A DNA stretch of 64,000 bases from Achaetomium macrosporum (Eukaryota > Ascomycota > Sordariomycetes > Sordariales > Chaetomiaceae), in assembly GCA_033296875.1 (NCBI GenBank), contig MU860022.1, positions 124,001 through 188,000 of the forward strand. Reading direction: 5' to 3'. Below, in pieces: positions 34,973 through 47,042 of this stretch. The notes below the pieces were generated by a model. The model made no database searches. It saw nothing but the letters and a program-made list of their open reading frames with translations, and was not told the origin of the DNA. The position numbers were made by a program, and so were the translations under genes. Each line of letters opens with the position of its first letter. Positions within the stretch are counted from its first letter, which is position 1.

Positions 34973-37197
34973 AGGACGCGGGGCGTCTTGACGAAACGAG
35001 GCATTTTCTAAGAGGATAGCGTTTCTTGTATTCGTCTGTTTCGCCTTGGCTTGCACCAAGCGGAGCGTCCCTTCTCGGCTGACCGGGCAACCCCCTGAAG
35101 GCTGCTACCCCTTTTCTTACTACTTAATGATTGCCCGGCTTGTTGATTGTTAGTTAGCCTTGTCTCTTTGGACGGCACAGCCCATGATTGAACGCGCTTG
35201 GGCTGGGCTTGGATGGGATTTTGCATTGGGCCGGGGGAACACACAGACGCAGACACACTGTGCATGGTTACTCTGACCGCACCAGCCATTTTGCTAGGTG
35301 CGAGTTGCGGGTTTATTCGAGTATGGTTTGCGCATAGACAAAAGAGAAGCTTGCTAGAGGAGGAGCATCTCGAGCTCGTTCCTGTTTTTAAATGGGAGAG
35401 CGCATTCGCTCAGATGGGATGGGCTTGGGCAGGATCGAGGTTGAATACATCTTCTATTGGCGCTCCAAGAGATCTTCGGTTCCCGAGGTGAAGGTGATTC
35501 CATTGTCCCCCTGTGCTTCCGTGGCATCGGCAACCACCCTAAGGTACAGCACTCGGACAGATGTATGCATGGCCCCCCTGAATTGCTGAAGTCATCAGCT
35601 CAGGCAAGCAGTTAAGCCACCTAATACCAGGCGAACATCGATATGTCAGCACTCACTACTAGACGCCTCTCCCCAACGGACGGATAGATATCTTGATGAG
35701 GGATCCTCTCTGGCGTGATGCACTCGGCAACGATCAACCCCCGGCTCCCAGGGATCGTACCACAGCTTCAGCTACCTTGTTCAGTTACCGCCGACCCGAT
35801 CATTCAACCTCGTCAGCCACCCATGCCGAAGCCAGAACGAGAGGACGACTGAGTAAGGTAGCGTAGATGTAAGTAAGTAACGGTGCTATCCCACACATGC
35901 AGGTGTCTGCCTAGGCTCCGTAACTACCGATCGGATGTACGCACATGTATGTACATACATGTGGTTCCTGTCGTCTTCTCTTCAAGACCAACAAAGTGAG
36001 AGCGCATGTGCTCATATCAAAAATATGTCACGCCACAGAGAATGGGGCGGACAAGACAGGGGCAAGACCTCTACATGAATAGGTAGGTAATCCTCATACA
36101 CGTGCAATGATCGACAACAGCCTCCGTTGATTTGACCGGTCCATTGATCGGTACGTACCTATGCAAGCTGTCAACGAAGGCGTGGGGGCGCCTGTGCAAT
36201 TCGGGATGGTCTGTATTGTAAGGTAGGACGTCGAGGTCTGTATTGGAGCGTACCGACTGTGAAGCGGTCCTAAAGTTGACATGAGAATAGCAAGGGCCTA
36301 GATGGGATGATAAATATGTGGCGGCAGGGAGGGGGTGGACGGCAATGGCGAGGGCGTGTTGAACGGTCTTTGACCATGTAAGAGGGTGTACAGGACAATG
36401 CTGGTTTGTTTGTTATGTAGTTCGGAACATCCCACCACAAGACTTTCCCTTCTACAGTAGAGCGTCGTGGGCGATGCGACCAGCCGAATCCCTCGGATCC
36501 GACCCACAACACCCTGATCTTGAACCTTCCTACCGCGAGCACAGCCAGCACCCGGTTTATACTCCCGAGCACTGCCCTATAAATTAGGCCTCGCTAGGAT
36601 CTAACGTTTAAGAAGCTAGAACGCTTATTTTGAGAGAAGAATAGGGCCATTATCAAAATTCTTTAGGGATTCTCTTATTTTACTCCACTTAGTTAAAGTA
36701 CTAAGTTAACAAATAAATCAGGGTTGGAGTGTATCAGCTGATCGTGATGTGGGGGTCCAACATCACTGGCATGGGACTCGGAGGTATCAGATGGTATGGC
36801 GTAATTTCGGACCCTAGTAAATAGAGAGAAGACGAGAAAACAGCTAAGAGAACGGGCATGTTCTTGTTTATGGGGCTGATCGTGTTGGTTACGAAGCGGT
36901 TCAAAAGTGGCGGCTTGATCCCGCATCGACTAAACTGTGACCAGCCAAGGCAAGAGGAAGATCTGGAACAAGACGCGGACGTTGCTTTCAATGCTACTGC
37001 GAGCCAGATTAATATGTAGAAGCTCCGCATAAACCAGGTATAATGCATGTCGCACGGCCATCTACCGTCTACCATAGCAGATAAGCTCCCCGTCTCAGGA
37101 AGAGCGCCATCCCACTGACCATAGTAACCATCTTTCCACGCACCGCCCCAATGATGACCTAAACGTCCAGTATAGCAAATGCACTCCCAGCAGTCAT
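34973..37197. other. Convergent intergenic region with an AT-rich island
   Basis: This 2.2 kb lies between the malic enzyme and OB-fold protein stop codons. A markedly AT-rich patch spans about 36575-36725 and stands out from the surrounding GC-rich DNA. An open frame at 36734-37201 (minus) abuts the next gene's stop, has no family likeness, and is probably chance. ATGTATGTACATACATG-like repeats occur near 35945. Confidence 0.5.
36575..36725. other. AT-rich island, possible mutated repeat relic
   Basis: The sequence between about 36575 and 36725 is dominated by A and T (TTATTTTGAGAGAAG, TTATTTTACTCC, AGTTAACAAATAAATC). Short AT-rich islands in filamentous ascomycetes often mark repeats mutated by repeat-induced point mutation; that origin is inference, as no element can be recognised here. 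Confidence 0.4.
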
Positions 37198-40100
37198 TCA
37201 CTTCCCACCACCAGCACCAGCCTCCTCCAACTTCCGATCCGCCTTCTCCAGCTTCGCCCTCGCCGCCTCATCCGCAACCAGCAAGCCAAACCATTCCCTC
37301 AACGTCTTCACATACGCCACATAGCCCTCCCAATCTTCCACCGGCGGGCCCTTGACCTGCGGGGGACCGTCGCCACCATTCCAGACTGCCCAAGCCGACT
37401 CCACCCCTGTGCGCAGGCCAAATCCCTTCTTGCTCAGCGCCTTGACCTGGAACTTCTGCAGTAGTATCACGTCGCCAGGCTTGACCGCTGGCAGCGAGTC
37501 CTTGTGCGGCCGGTAGAGCTGGACCTCGACCACCTGCGACGGGGCAGTAGATGGGTCGGTGACGTGGAAGGACATGAAATACTCGCGCGGCCCGCCCTTG
37601 GCGCGGGTCGGGGCAGACGGCTGACTTGTTACGACGACGACGGCGTTGGTGAACTTATTGACGTACGTGCGGAGGGACTCGAGCGGGATACATTCGGGCA
37701 GCTCGGTGCGCAGGCGCTTGGTGAGTTCCGACTTCAGGGTGGCGGTAGTAGTAGTTGTAGGGCTGGCTCCGCGCCGAGAGGGTGAGGCCAGGGCTTCTCT
37801 GGCTAGGCTGACGCTGAGGTCTTCTGTCTCCGCGGTCGTGTCCGATCGGAGACTGCTGGATCGAGCGCGGGTGACCCGGGGGCTTGTTCGGACGGACTCC
37901 GGCGCCTTCTTTCGGCGCCTGGTGCCGCGTTTAGAAGGCGAGGCCAGGGCTTCCCTGGCAAGGCTGGCACTGGGATCAGGGGATGGTGATCGGGTTCGTA
38001 CTTGGCCTTCTGCTGCCTCTGCCTGTACGGATTTTTGTAGCTCCTGGGCGTGCTTCGAGGGAGATGCCAGGGCTTCTCTGGCTAGACCGACGCTGATATC
38101 GGGGGACGGCGATCTAGCTTCTGCTGCCTCTGGCTCTGTAAATTGCTGTTGCTCCTGGGCGAGTTGTTCCTGGGTGAGCTGCTCCAGTATCATTGTCTCT
38201 TCATTAAGGTCTTCTGCTGCCGGAGATGTAGCCTGCTGAGCCAACTTAGGGCCCAGGGTTTGTTGAGCAGATTCCTCAGCTTTCTCCGCCGCTTGCTCTG
38301 CCCCGTCCTCCTCAGCCTGAGAAGAGAGCTCAGCAGCTTGATCCTCTGGATCATCTTTTTCTCCAAGCTCCGGCGAACCAACACTCTGCGTAGCCTTGAT
38401 GGTCTCGGTGCCGGCGGGCACGCCCTCATGCGCCTCGCGCTGGGCCTCAGCTGGCAGCCTAACGGCATCCCTAATGGGGCCTTGAGCCAATTGCTCTTCT
38501 GCACTTTCCTGCGCCCCCAGGGGCCCCTCATTGACGCCCAAAGGCGTAGGCTGGATTTTCTCTTGGTTTGCCCGCTCCTGCGAACCTTCGGTGCTCACTA
38601 CCGAAACCTCAACTTCGTCATTAGGTGATTCTCGCAATATCTGCTGCAACCGTTCCGCTTTAGCCAACTCTTGCCCATTCGCGGGAGTGGATGGGAGCTC
38701 TGCCTCTTGTTCCGCACGCATCTGAGCACTCGGGATAGTTTTGTCCGCAGCAATAGACACGGCAGCCTCTGATACAACTTCGCTAACCATGAGCTCAGAC
38801 CCAAATGCCGGTATCTCAGCCGAAGATTCTTGCTGAGGGCTCTGCGAAGTCATCGCCACTGATGAAGTTGACTCCACCTGTGGTGAGCCCGCGTCAAGCA
38901 TGTCCACATCCATTTCCGATATTGTAACCTCCTGGACCTCGATTGTCGACCACGCCTCCTCCACAGCGCCAGTAGGCTTTGACGGGGTGTCTTGAGTGCC
39001 CATATGCTCATCCTCACTCTCCACGGTGTCCTGGTCCATCTCAACCTGACTGACAAAAGCAGCGTCGTCGGCATCCGGCAAGCTGAGAGCGTCGTCCTGA
39101 GCCTTAACTGGGCGCGGAGTAGATTCGCCCTCGTCCGCTTCTTCCACGCTCATAGATTCACCCCGAAACCCGGTCTGTTCCATTTCCTCTACACTCATGG
39201 AGTCACCGCGGGACTTTTCTTCTTCTTGAATTATTCCGTTCTCTTCCGCTTCCTCCACGCTCATAGAATCCCCCCTAGACCTGGCGTGTTCCTGATCCAA
39301 CTCCATGTCACCATCTGTGGATCCCTCGCCGGGCTCCTTACGCTCTTCGCGGGAGTCCTCGTCAGGCGCAGGTGGTGGAGACCTAGCGCGGGGTTGCGAG
39401 ACGAATAGGCCCTGTGAAGAACTCTCGCTCGGCGCAGGCTCGGGCTCGGGCTCGGGCTTTGATTGTGAGACGAAGAGGCCTTCTGAGGAACCTTCACTTG
39501 GCGCAGGCTCAGATTCGGGCGCATGCGATTCGCCCCGTGCGTTGGAAACTTCGAACGAGCGTGGGGCTTGGCTAGTGAACGTAGCACTTTCAGGGGCGGT
39601 ATCCGCTTCAGCTGGCGGCACTTTCGGCTGCTGGCTGGCCTCTTTGTTTAAACGCTCAGCGAAATCCACGACCTGGGTCTGGCTGAAGATGTTGCTCGGC
39701 GCAGCTCCAGAATCTTTCACGACGCTGTCCGTCTCCACCGTCTTTAAGATGCGGGGAGAGCGCTCAGGCGTTGGACGAGACGCCTTTCTGAAACTGATGG
39801 GCGGGGGTGGATGCTGTACAGGAGCCGGCGGTGTAGGAGCGGCGGATTTGCTCGGTGGCGAGGCTGGCTCATCCTCATCCTCATCTTCGGAATCCGAAAG
39901 GAGGCTGATAACGACCGGCTCGCCCGTTGGTGCGGGCGCGGCGGCTTTCCGAGGCTGATACCCTCTCATGTCGTAGTCTTCCTCATAATCTTCCTCGCCA
40001 CTTTCGTATTCATCCTCATCCCCCTCATCCTCCCCACCTTCCTCTTCATCTTCTTCATCCCACTCTTCGCCTTCGCCATCCTCATCGTACGTCTCCGCAT

Positions 40101-42135
40101 TACCGTAGCGTTCTTCGGCCTCTAGCTCGGCCTCGTCATCTTCTTCCGATAGCCCCTCGTCGTCGTCATCAGGGATTTCATAGTTGCGTTGATCGTAGTC
40201 GCCTTCCTCAAGCTGTTCACCATACGCATACTCGTCATACTTGGCGTCCTCGTCCTCCTCGTCATCAACACCGACCTCGTCTTCACTGATTGTATCCTCA
40301 TTCTCCACAAGGGGTTCACCCTCGTGGCTAGATTCTTCCCGCGGAGGGCTATCCTGATGCCTGTCGGATTCGTCACCATGTCCGTAGCTGGCAAAGCCTT
40401 CAGGAACCTTTTCGATGGCACCGCCACTCGCATGGGGCGATGCGTGTCCTGCTGTGACCCTCGCTCCTTCCTCTAAAGCATCCGTGCCGAAGTGACCGCC
40501 CTCCACTGCGTTGTAGTGTGGGGGTTGGGTCGACATTTCCAATTGACCCTGGCCGAAACGCTCTACTGTGGGTGGTTCTGGTGCCACAGGCTGACCATGA
40601 ACAGCCATTTCGCCCTGTTCATCCGCGGCATTGATGTAGGTGTTCATATCGGTATACTTCGCGGGAGATGGTCCTTCGTTAAGGTACGACGCCGGATAGG
40701 GCTCATTGGTGTGATCGTGCGGCTGGTGATCATGCTCGGGTTTCGGGGGAGAAGAGGCGCGCGTAGTTTGCGGTATGTGAGAGAAGCCAAATCTGACCTG
40801 ATCTGCTAGACTCAGTGTCGATTCTACTCGGGCAGGTGCGCCGGTGCCAAACATGGAGAAATTAGAACCGAGGGGCCACGGGCCGCCGAATGGAGTGCTC
40901 TTGGCATTCGCCGGCGGCGGGCTTGACCTACGAGTTTCCGAGATAGGCTGCTCTTGGGCCTGTCTTTCTTGGGACTGTTCCTCGACAGATCGCCCATGTG
41001 GTTTTGCAACTGTCGTCGGTTCCGTAGCCATGACCGATTCCTCCCTAACCTGTCCCTCTTCGACCACAGGAACCGATTTCTCTCCGGGAGCCGAGATGGC
41101 GGGTGCATCCTCGACTTGATGCATTGTAACCTCATCCTCTTGCATCGGAGCAGTCGGACCTTCCTGAGAGGCCGGAGCCGGGGGTTGCGCCGGCTGCGCG
41201 ACGGCCGCCTGGGCCGATTCTGGAGCAGCCTCCGTCATCTCGATGTCGATAGTATGGCAACCCTCGTCTGTCGTCTGCGGTTGAGGCGACGGTTGAGGCG
41301 TTACGTCCGACGAAGCATCCCCCACAGCCTCATCCTGAATAGGTGAAGTAGGTTCGGGGCTAGGCGACTGACTACTGTACCGCCATACGCTTCTGCCGTG
41401 CTCAAACCGGGTCCTCTTTCGGCCTTTGCCTCTCACCCCGCCATCTTCCTCAAAAATATCAAAACCGCCCTCGAACAGAGCACCATATGAAAGTCTGGCC
41501 CTCTTAACAAACGCTGGCGAAGGGTATTCGTTCGCTGGGAACTCTGATATCTTTCGAATGGCAGATTGAACCTCAACGGTAGTAGGTTCCGGCTCGGGGG
41601 TAGCTGCTTTCGGCGGTTCAAGCACAGCGCCGTCTGGTGATTGTGCTGCGTGATGGTCGATGTTGATATGCTTGACCTCGCCTGATTCGCCAGATTTGAC
41701 CTAATGAATTTAGATGGTTGTTGTAAGCAAGCGATTCCGTACTCATACCTGGAGGACAAGTTTCTCGTTGAACTGCAGCTGCCACTCCACCCTTGCACCA
41801 GGTATACGGGCCGGAGACACATCCTTGGCCCATTCGACGCCCTCTAAGCTGAAGAGCAACTCGTCCCCGGCCCCGAGGCCGCATTCAGAGGCTGCCTTCG
41901 CGCTAGGGCCGCGAAACTCTATCCGCACTTGTCCTCTAGCACGGCGGAGGCGCACGTCGGATTCCGCGAGCAGAAAGGCGAAAGTCCTGTTGACGAAGCT
42001 GTAAGGCCAGGTGATGGTGATCTCGCCGCGAACGACGCGCGAGGACTGATCGGACAACTCCGGATTGAGTTGCGCAATTGGCGTGGGGGTTTGCGATGCC
42101 AGTTGCGCGGCGCTGTCGCCGTTGACCGACGCCAT
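37198..42135 (-). CDS. Very large acidic protein with C-terminal POT1/Cdc13-type OB fold
   Basis: Two exons (42135-41749, 41700-37198) give 1,629 residues, joined at LVLQ/VKSGESGEV. The ATG at 42135 follows a stop-free non-ATG stretch. Residues 1-130 form a compact beta-rich domain (ITITWPYSFVNRTFAFLLAES, then RGQVRIEFRG) that may be an OB fold. The middle, about 1,300 residues, is low-complexity and strongly acidic, with a nearly pure Glu/Asp block around residues 545-710. Internal repeats include SRGDSMSVEEAEE (three copies), EPAPSE-SS-GLFVSQ (two) and SLAREALASPSKR (three). Residues about 1466-1619 (PLESLRTYVNKFTNAVVVVTS; EYFMSFHVTDPST; LYRPHKDSLPAVKPGDVILLQ) look like the POT1/Cdc13 telomeric single-strand DNA-binding OB fold. 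A role at telomeres or on ssDNA is therefore plausible but unproven. The FMO-like gene is divergent 585 bases away. Confidence 0.8.
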
Positions 42136-42720
42136 GTTGCGAGTCGGGCCAGAGGGTTTCGAGGTCAACCGGAAGCTACTGCAGCTATGTCATAGAATCG
42201 GCGCCCCAGGAAGCTCTTGGTGAGGTCATTTGCGGGTCACGAGAGGAAGGTTGAAAGTAAAAGGGAAGGAAATGAAGGAATGGCAAAAGCGACGGCACGA
42301 GGTACCTTAGCCAGCCCTTTAGAGCTTTGGACCTTTTGGTGGCTCTGAAAGGAGAGGGAAGGAGCTCCAAGAGCTTCTGGCAGAGGAAAGCGCGACAAGC
42401 TCCCGTCTCCAACTTGACGGCAGCAACGCGCGCTGACACTTAACGCAACCCTTGTCACACAATGGCTGCAATTGGAAGACGGTCAGGCTGAGCGCTGCCA
42501 AGAAGACATTCTTACCGTTACGTCGTAACTTTCGGAGGTAAACCGAGACCGGAGGGGTAATAGCACGCTCATGAGCCCATCAACATCGAGCGACTTAGGA
42601 GAAGCGGACTTGGGATAGATAAGTCGCCTCTCAGGTCCTTTCCTCAGTAGCTCGTTTTGCGGCTACATCGGTGTCTCTCACTTGGTTACCGGCATTCCAC
42701 TCGTTACTAGACTCACTACT
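42136..42720. promoter_or_regulatory. Divergent intergenic region, OB-fold gene and monooxygenase
   Basis: This 585-base gap separates two divergent start codons and should hold both promoters. No specific operator is recognised. Confidence 0.45.
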
Positions 42721-44121
42721 ATGGGCTCACAAGGACCGGAGCAGTTCGATGTTAGCAACATCGCAATCATCGGGGCTGGACCGTGTGGTCTTGCTTTCGC
42801 CAAGTACCTGCTTGCTCAGAATGCGTTCAGAAAAATCGACATTTTTGAGCAGCAGTCTGAGGTGGGCGGTGTGTGGAATTACAGCCCCAAACCTTCCGAG
42901 ACGCTCCATGTGCCGCAGGTGAGCGCCGACTGCCCTCCCGATCCGCCCCTGCCGGTCCCGGGAGAAGAGGCGCCGGTGTTCCCCTCACCCATGTACGAGC
43001 TTTTACACACCAACATCCCACGCGCGCTGATGGGATATTCAGATCTTCCGATACGGGAGGATTCGCTCGTTTTCCCATCCAGGGAGCACATCCAGGAGTA
43101 TGTGGTGGAGTACGCCAAAGACGTCCGGCACCTCATCCGCTTCTCGACGCAAGTCAAGGACGTTCGCTTGAGGCAGGTCGATGGCAAAGACCAGTGGGAC
43201 TTGGATGCGCTGTCTTTTCGAACGGGAAAGACGACGAGCGCGGCCTACGATGCCGTCGTCGTGGCATCTGGTCATTACACTGCCGTGTACATCCCCGATG
43301 CAAAGAGGATCCGTGAATTCCACCAGGCACACCCGGGGGTCATTTCCCACTCGAAGCAGTACCGATCTCCGGCGCCGTTCGCCAATAAAAAAGTCGTCAT
43401 CGTTGGCAATGCCGCGTCTGGGCTTGACATCGCGGCGCAGATCAGCCCTGTGTGCAAAAAGCCGTTGTTGCTATCTGCGCAGTCCCCTACACCGCAGGCC
43501 AACCTGGAGTACACCGGGTCCGAGGAGGTTGGGGTAATCGAGGAGTTCCTGGTGGCCGAAAGAGGTATCCGGTTCCGGGACGGACGGGTTGAACGTGACG
43601 TTGATGCCGTCATCTTCGCCACGGGCTATTTGTTTGCCTTCCCATTCCTGCGGTCGCTCAAGCCGCCAGTCGTGACAGACGGGCGGCGGGTGCACGGCCT
43701 GTACCAGCACCTGTTCCACATCGACCACCCGACGCTGGTCTTCTCGAGGCTGCCCATTAAGGTGGTGCCGTTCCCGCTCTCTGAGAGCCAGGCGGCCGTA
43801 GTTGCGAGGACATGGGCGAATCTACTGCCCCTGCCGCCCGCCGAAGAGATGAGAAAGTGGGAGGAGGAAGAGGCTCAGAAGCAGGGAGAGAAGTTTCATG
43901 TCTGGCCGGAGGGTGGCGATGCTGCGTATATCAACTCGGTCCATGACTTGATCACCCGGTCGGGCACACCGGGGAAAGAACCGCCGTATTGGGGTCCGGA
44001 ACTGGTTTGGCAGAGGAAAAATTACTTCCAGGCTAAGCTACAATTCGAGTTGGATGGGCGGAGAGCTCATACACTTGAAGAACTGGGGTTTAAATATTCA
44101 CCAGGTGAGGGAAATAGTTGA
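42721..44121 (+). CDS. Flavin-containing monooxygenase-like FAD/NADP oxidoreductase
   Basis: This single-exon gene encodes 466 residues. Flavin-containing monooxygenases use FAD, NADPH and O2 to oxidise soft nucleophiles such as thiols and amines; the yeast relative Fmo1 oxidises thiols and helps set ER redox state. The FAD-binding motif IIGAGPCGLAFAKYL lies near residues 16-30, followed by the Glu-Gln-containing second strand (IDIFEQQSEVGGVWNY). The NADP dinucleotide motif VVIVGNAASGLDIA is near 223-236, and the FATGY motif characteristic of the superfamily is near 300. I start at the ATG at 42721; the open frame extends a few codons upstream but only from TTG. No signal peptide is visible, so a cytosolic enzyme is likely. 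The substrate cannot be deduced. Confidence 0.9.
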   Translation: MGSQGPEQFDVSNIAIIGAGPCGLAFAKYLLAQNAFRKIDIFEQQSEVGGVWNYSPKPSETLHVPQVSADCPPDPPLPVPGEEAPVFPSPMYELLHTNIPRALMGYSDLPIREDSLVFPSREHIQEYVVEYAKDVRHLIRFSTQVKDVRLRQVDGKDQWDLDALSFRTGKTTSAAYDAVVVASGHYTAVYIPDAKRIREFHQAHPGVISHSKQYRSPAPFANKKVVIVGNAASGLDIAAQISPVCKKPLLLSAQSPTPQANLEYTGSEEVGVIEEFLVAERGIRFRDGRVERDVDAVIFATGYLFAFPFLRSLKPPVVTDGRRVHGLYQHLFHIDHPTLVFSRLPIKVVPFPLSESQAAVVARTWANLLPLPPAEEMRKWEEEEAQKQGEKFHVWPEGGDAAYINSVHDLITRSGTPGKEPPYWGPELVWQRKNYFQAKLQFELDGRRAHTLEELGFKYSPGEGNS

Positions 44122-44986
44122 GCTCGACACTCATCTGGTATATACAGGCAGCCGGAATACGGAGCATGGCGGGATCGGCAGAGCGTCCCGGTCGGGGGTC
44201 AAGGCACCGTTAGGCCACAATACATGTCTCACATGTCTCACAATGGCTGCTAACTGAGCGGTTGATTGGTGCCACGTACCGGACTCCTCGTGCAAAGCTG
44301 GACCGGCCCCGAATAACTTCATCTGGCAAGGGCGTCCGGAAAGCCCACGGCCACAGATAAGGCACGTCGGCAGAATCCGAATCCGAATCCCACCCTAACA
44401 CGAACCCCCCTGCCGACCGGAAGCCCGGGACGCAGTGGGGCTACCGTGTAACAATCTTATCGTATCCGGCGAACCGACTCGTGGCCCCTGTTACCAGGAC
44501 GGTCTTTAACTCATTTGGGGTATTACTTGTTTGTACAGCTCCATACATCGTTGTTGTCTATGGCAGCAGTACGATCTGCAGTAAGAACTCGAGCACACTG
44601 CTTGCCTGGTAGGCAGTTGAGGCCGAAGGTTCTATTAGGAGTATACATACTGTGAGTTTCCAGATCAGCGGTGAAATAGGTGGGCCGGCGCATACTAATA
44701 GAGTTAGCCTTTGCGGTGGTTGCTATGAAGAACATTGTCAGTTTAGTTATCTGTTTGCCTCTAACCGAACGGCTGGTATCATACGCCGCGTCCGAGGATT
44801 TATAAGCATATTAACTCGAGATCTTGCACAAATTCTGGGTCTCTTAGCATCTGTGAGAAGCTCGCCATACTTGCATCTGAAGCGTAGTACCATCCCTGGC
44901 TCCTGAACACATGAGAATTAGGTAGACATATCGAATACAGCACCAACAGGAGCATTTTCGGTGACGCAACGGCGGAGCCATCAGCA
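44122..44986. other. Intergenic region upstream of the aminotransferase
   Basis: This 0.9 kb lies between two plus-strand genes. It should contain the aminotransferase promoter. The short frames present are not convincing and I see no RNA gene. Confidence 0.5.
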
Positions 44987-47042
44987 ATGGCGACCACAAC
45001 CTCTCACCGACTGTCAGGCGATGATAAGCCAGCACCGCTGGACCTCAGCCATCACTACTCGGTGGTCACCAAGCGGCGAATGCCCTCCCAGATCAAAAAA
45101 GCATATAAGTTCTTTCAGATTCCAGGCATCCTGAACGCTGCCGGGGGTGTGTGCTTCTTATCTCACTCCGCCCTCCTTATCTATATCATCACAGCGTCCT
45201 TGGCTTGGAGACACTGACTCGGACTGTCACTTTAGGCCTCCCCAATGTGGCATTCTTCCCCTTTGACACGCTAGAAGCGCAAGCCGCGAAGCCGGAGCGA
45301 TGGACGCCCTCACCGAACTATCCCGGCGAGGCCGCTGTGTCATCCTCGTCCTCAGACCCCGCGACAGCCACTCACATTGCCGTGCCCAAGGTCGTTAATG
45401 AAACCGACCCCCTTAAGAAGATTGATCTCGCCACAGCTCTGCAGTACGGCCTCGCCCAGGGGTACCCGCCGTTGTTTTCCTGGGTGCGTAAGTTCACCCG
45501 TGAGCATCTCCACCCAGACACGCCGTACCGTGACGGGCCCGATGTCGTTCTGACCTGCGGCGCGACCGACGGTTTTTCCAAAACCCTGAACTTGTTTGTC
45601 AACCAGTGGACCGAGGGCGTCAATGATGTCCGCGAACGCCCCGGTCTGCTCTGTGAGAGTTTCTCGTATAGCAATGCCCTGGACCAGGCGCGACCGCTGG
45701 GTGTGCAGATTGTTCCCGTCAAGGCGGATGCTGGCGGCATGGCTGTGAAGGGGCCCGGAGGGCTGGAGGATGTCTTGGCCAATTGGGATCCCTCCAGGGG
45801 AAAGAGGCCGCATCTCATGTACACCGTCACGTAGGTCGCGTTCCCGGGCAAGTCGCCGCTCGCCCGCCGTCGGTTCCCCCCGTTGCAACCGCTGACCTCA
45901 ACCTTCGTAGGCTCGGGCACAACCCCACGGGAAGACTCATCTCTCTCGAGCGCAAGAGGGAGATCTACGCCGTTTGCAGCAAGTACGACGTCATCATCGT
46001 GGAGGACGAGCCGTACTGGTACCTTCAGTTCCCTTCCGCCGAGGCCGAAGAAGCCAAATCGCGCGGCCTGCCCCCTCCTCCCGCCTCTCAACCCCGCAAG
46101 CCCGCCCACTCCTCCGGCTACCCCTTCCTCGACTCGCTCACCCCATCCTTCCTCAGCATCGATACCGAGGGCCGCGTCGTCCGCCTCGACACCTTCTCCA
46201 AAACCGTTGCCCCCGGCTGCCGCCTCGGCTGGATCACGGCGCAGCCCGCCATCGTCGAGCGCTTCCAGCGAATCAACGAGGGCACGACACAGCAACCCTC
46301 AGGCTTCGTGCAAAGCCTCATCTCCGAGCTCGTCCTCGGCCCGTCCTCCCCCTCGTCCACTCCACAACAACAATCTGCCCGCTCCGCCTTCTCTCTCCTC
46401 CGCACCGCACACGAAAAAGCCGCCTTCAAGGGCTGGGACATGTCCGGCTGGGTGCGCTGGCTCGAAGGCCTGCGCGGCTCCTACGAGCGGCGGATGGTGA
46501 GCATGTGCCGCATCCTAGACGCTGGCTCCCACCTCGTCACTTTCACCCCTGTCCCTGGGGACGATGCCACCATCGCAGTCAACTCCACCCGGCTATACAC
46601 CTACGCCTGGCCGCGCGGCGGCATGTTCATCTGGCTGCGCGCACACCTCGAGTCGCACCCGCTTTGGAACGTCCGCACGCCGAACCCGAAATTCCCCGTG
46701 CTGAACGGCCCTGCCCTGTCTACGGCGCTGATGGTGTGGTTGACCACGAAGCCGTACCTGGTGCTGGTTGCGACAGGGTCCATATTTAGTGCTGATGAGC
46801 GGATTCGCGAGGAGGAAGGGTGGGCGTACTACCGCATCTGCTTTGCGGCAGAGGCCGAGGAGAATATCGATCGCGCGGCGCATAGGTTTGTCCAGGGCGT
46901 GCATGCGTTTTGGGAGGTAGAGGATGTGGAGGTTGTTGAGCGGTTGTTGGAGGAGCTGGAGACGGAGGCGAATGGGAACGTTGAGGAGCTGGGGGCGGAG
47001 GACGAGGAGGTGATTAAGCTGGGTTGGTATATGGGTTGCTGA
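44987..47042 (+). CDS. Aromatic amino acid aminotransferase (ARO8-like)
   Basis: This PLP-dependent class I/II aminotransferase probably converts aromatic amino acids (and possibly aminoadipate) to and from their 2-oxo acids. Three exons (44987-45146, 45236-45830, 45911-47042) give 1,887 bases and 628 residues. The junctions read NAAGG/LPNVAFFPF and MYTVT/LGHNPTG. Family landmarks are the N-terminal DLSHHYS with GGLPN, the cofactor-site strand DVVLTCGATDGFSKTL, LGHNPTGRLISL, the VEDEPYWYLQF segment, and the PLP-lysine region DTFSKTVAPGCRLGW (Lys near residue 349). It is longer than yeast Aro8 (500 residues), mainly through a 40-residue Ala/Pro-rich insert after YLQF and an acidic Glu/Val tail. 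No targeting peptide is obvious. Substrate range is inferred from family. Confidence 0.9.

Noticed and set aside
34223..35059. 278-codon minus-strand frame within malic enzyme
   Set aside because: Antisense to conserved exons; no recognizable domain.
36734..37201. 155-codon minus-strand frame after the OB-fold gene
   Set aside because: It begins at the stop codon of the preceding gene, has odd Trp/Cys-rich composition and resembles nothing known.
45372..46295. 307-codon minus-strand frame within the aminotransferase
   Set aside because: It crosses an intron of a well-supported sense gene and is Gly/Ala-rich noise.
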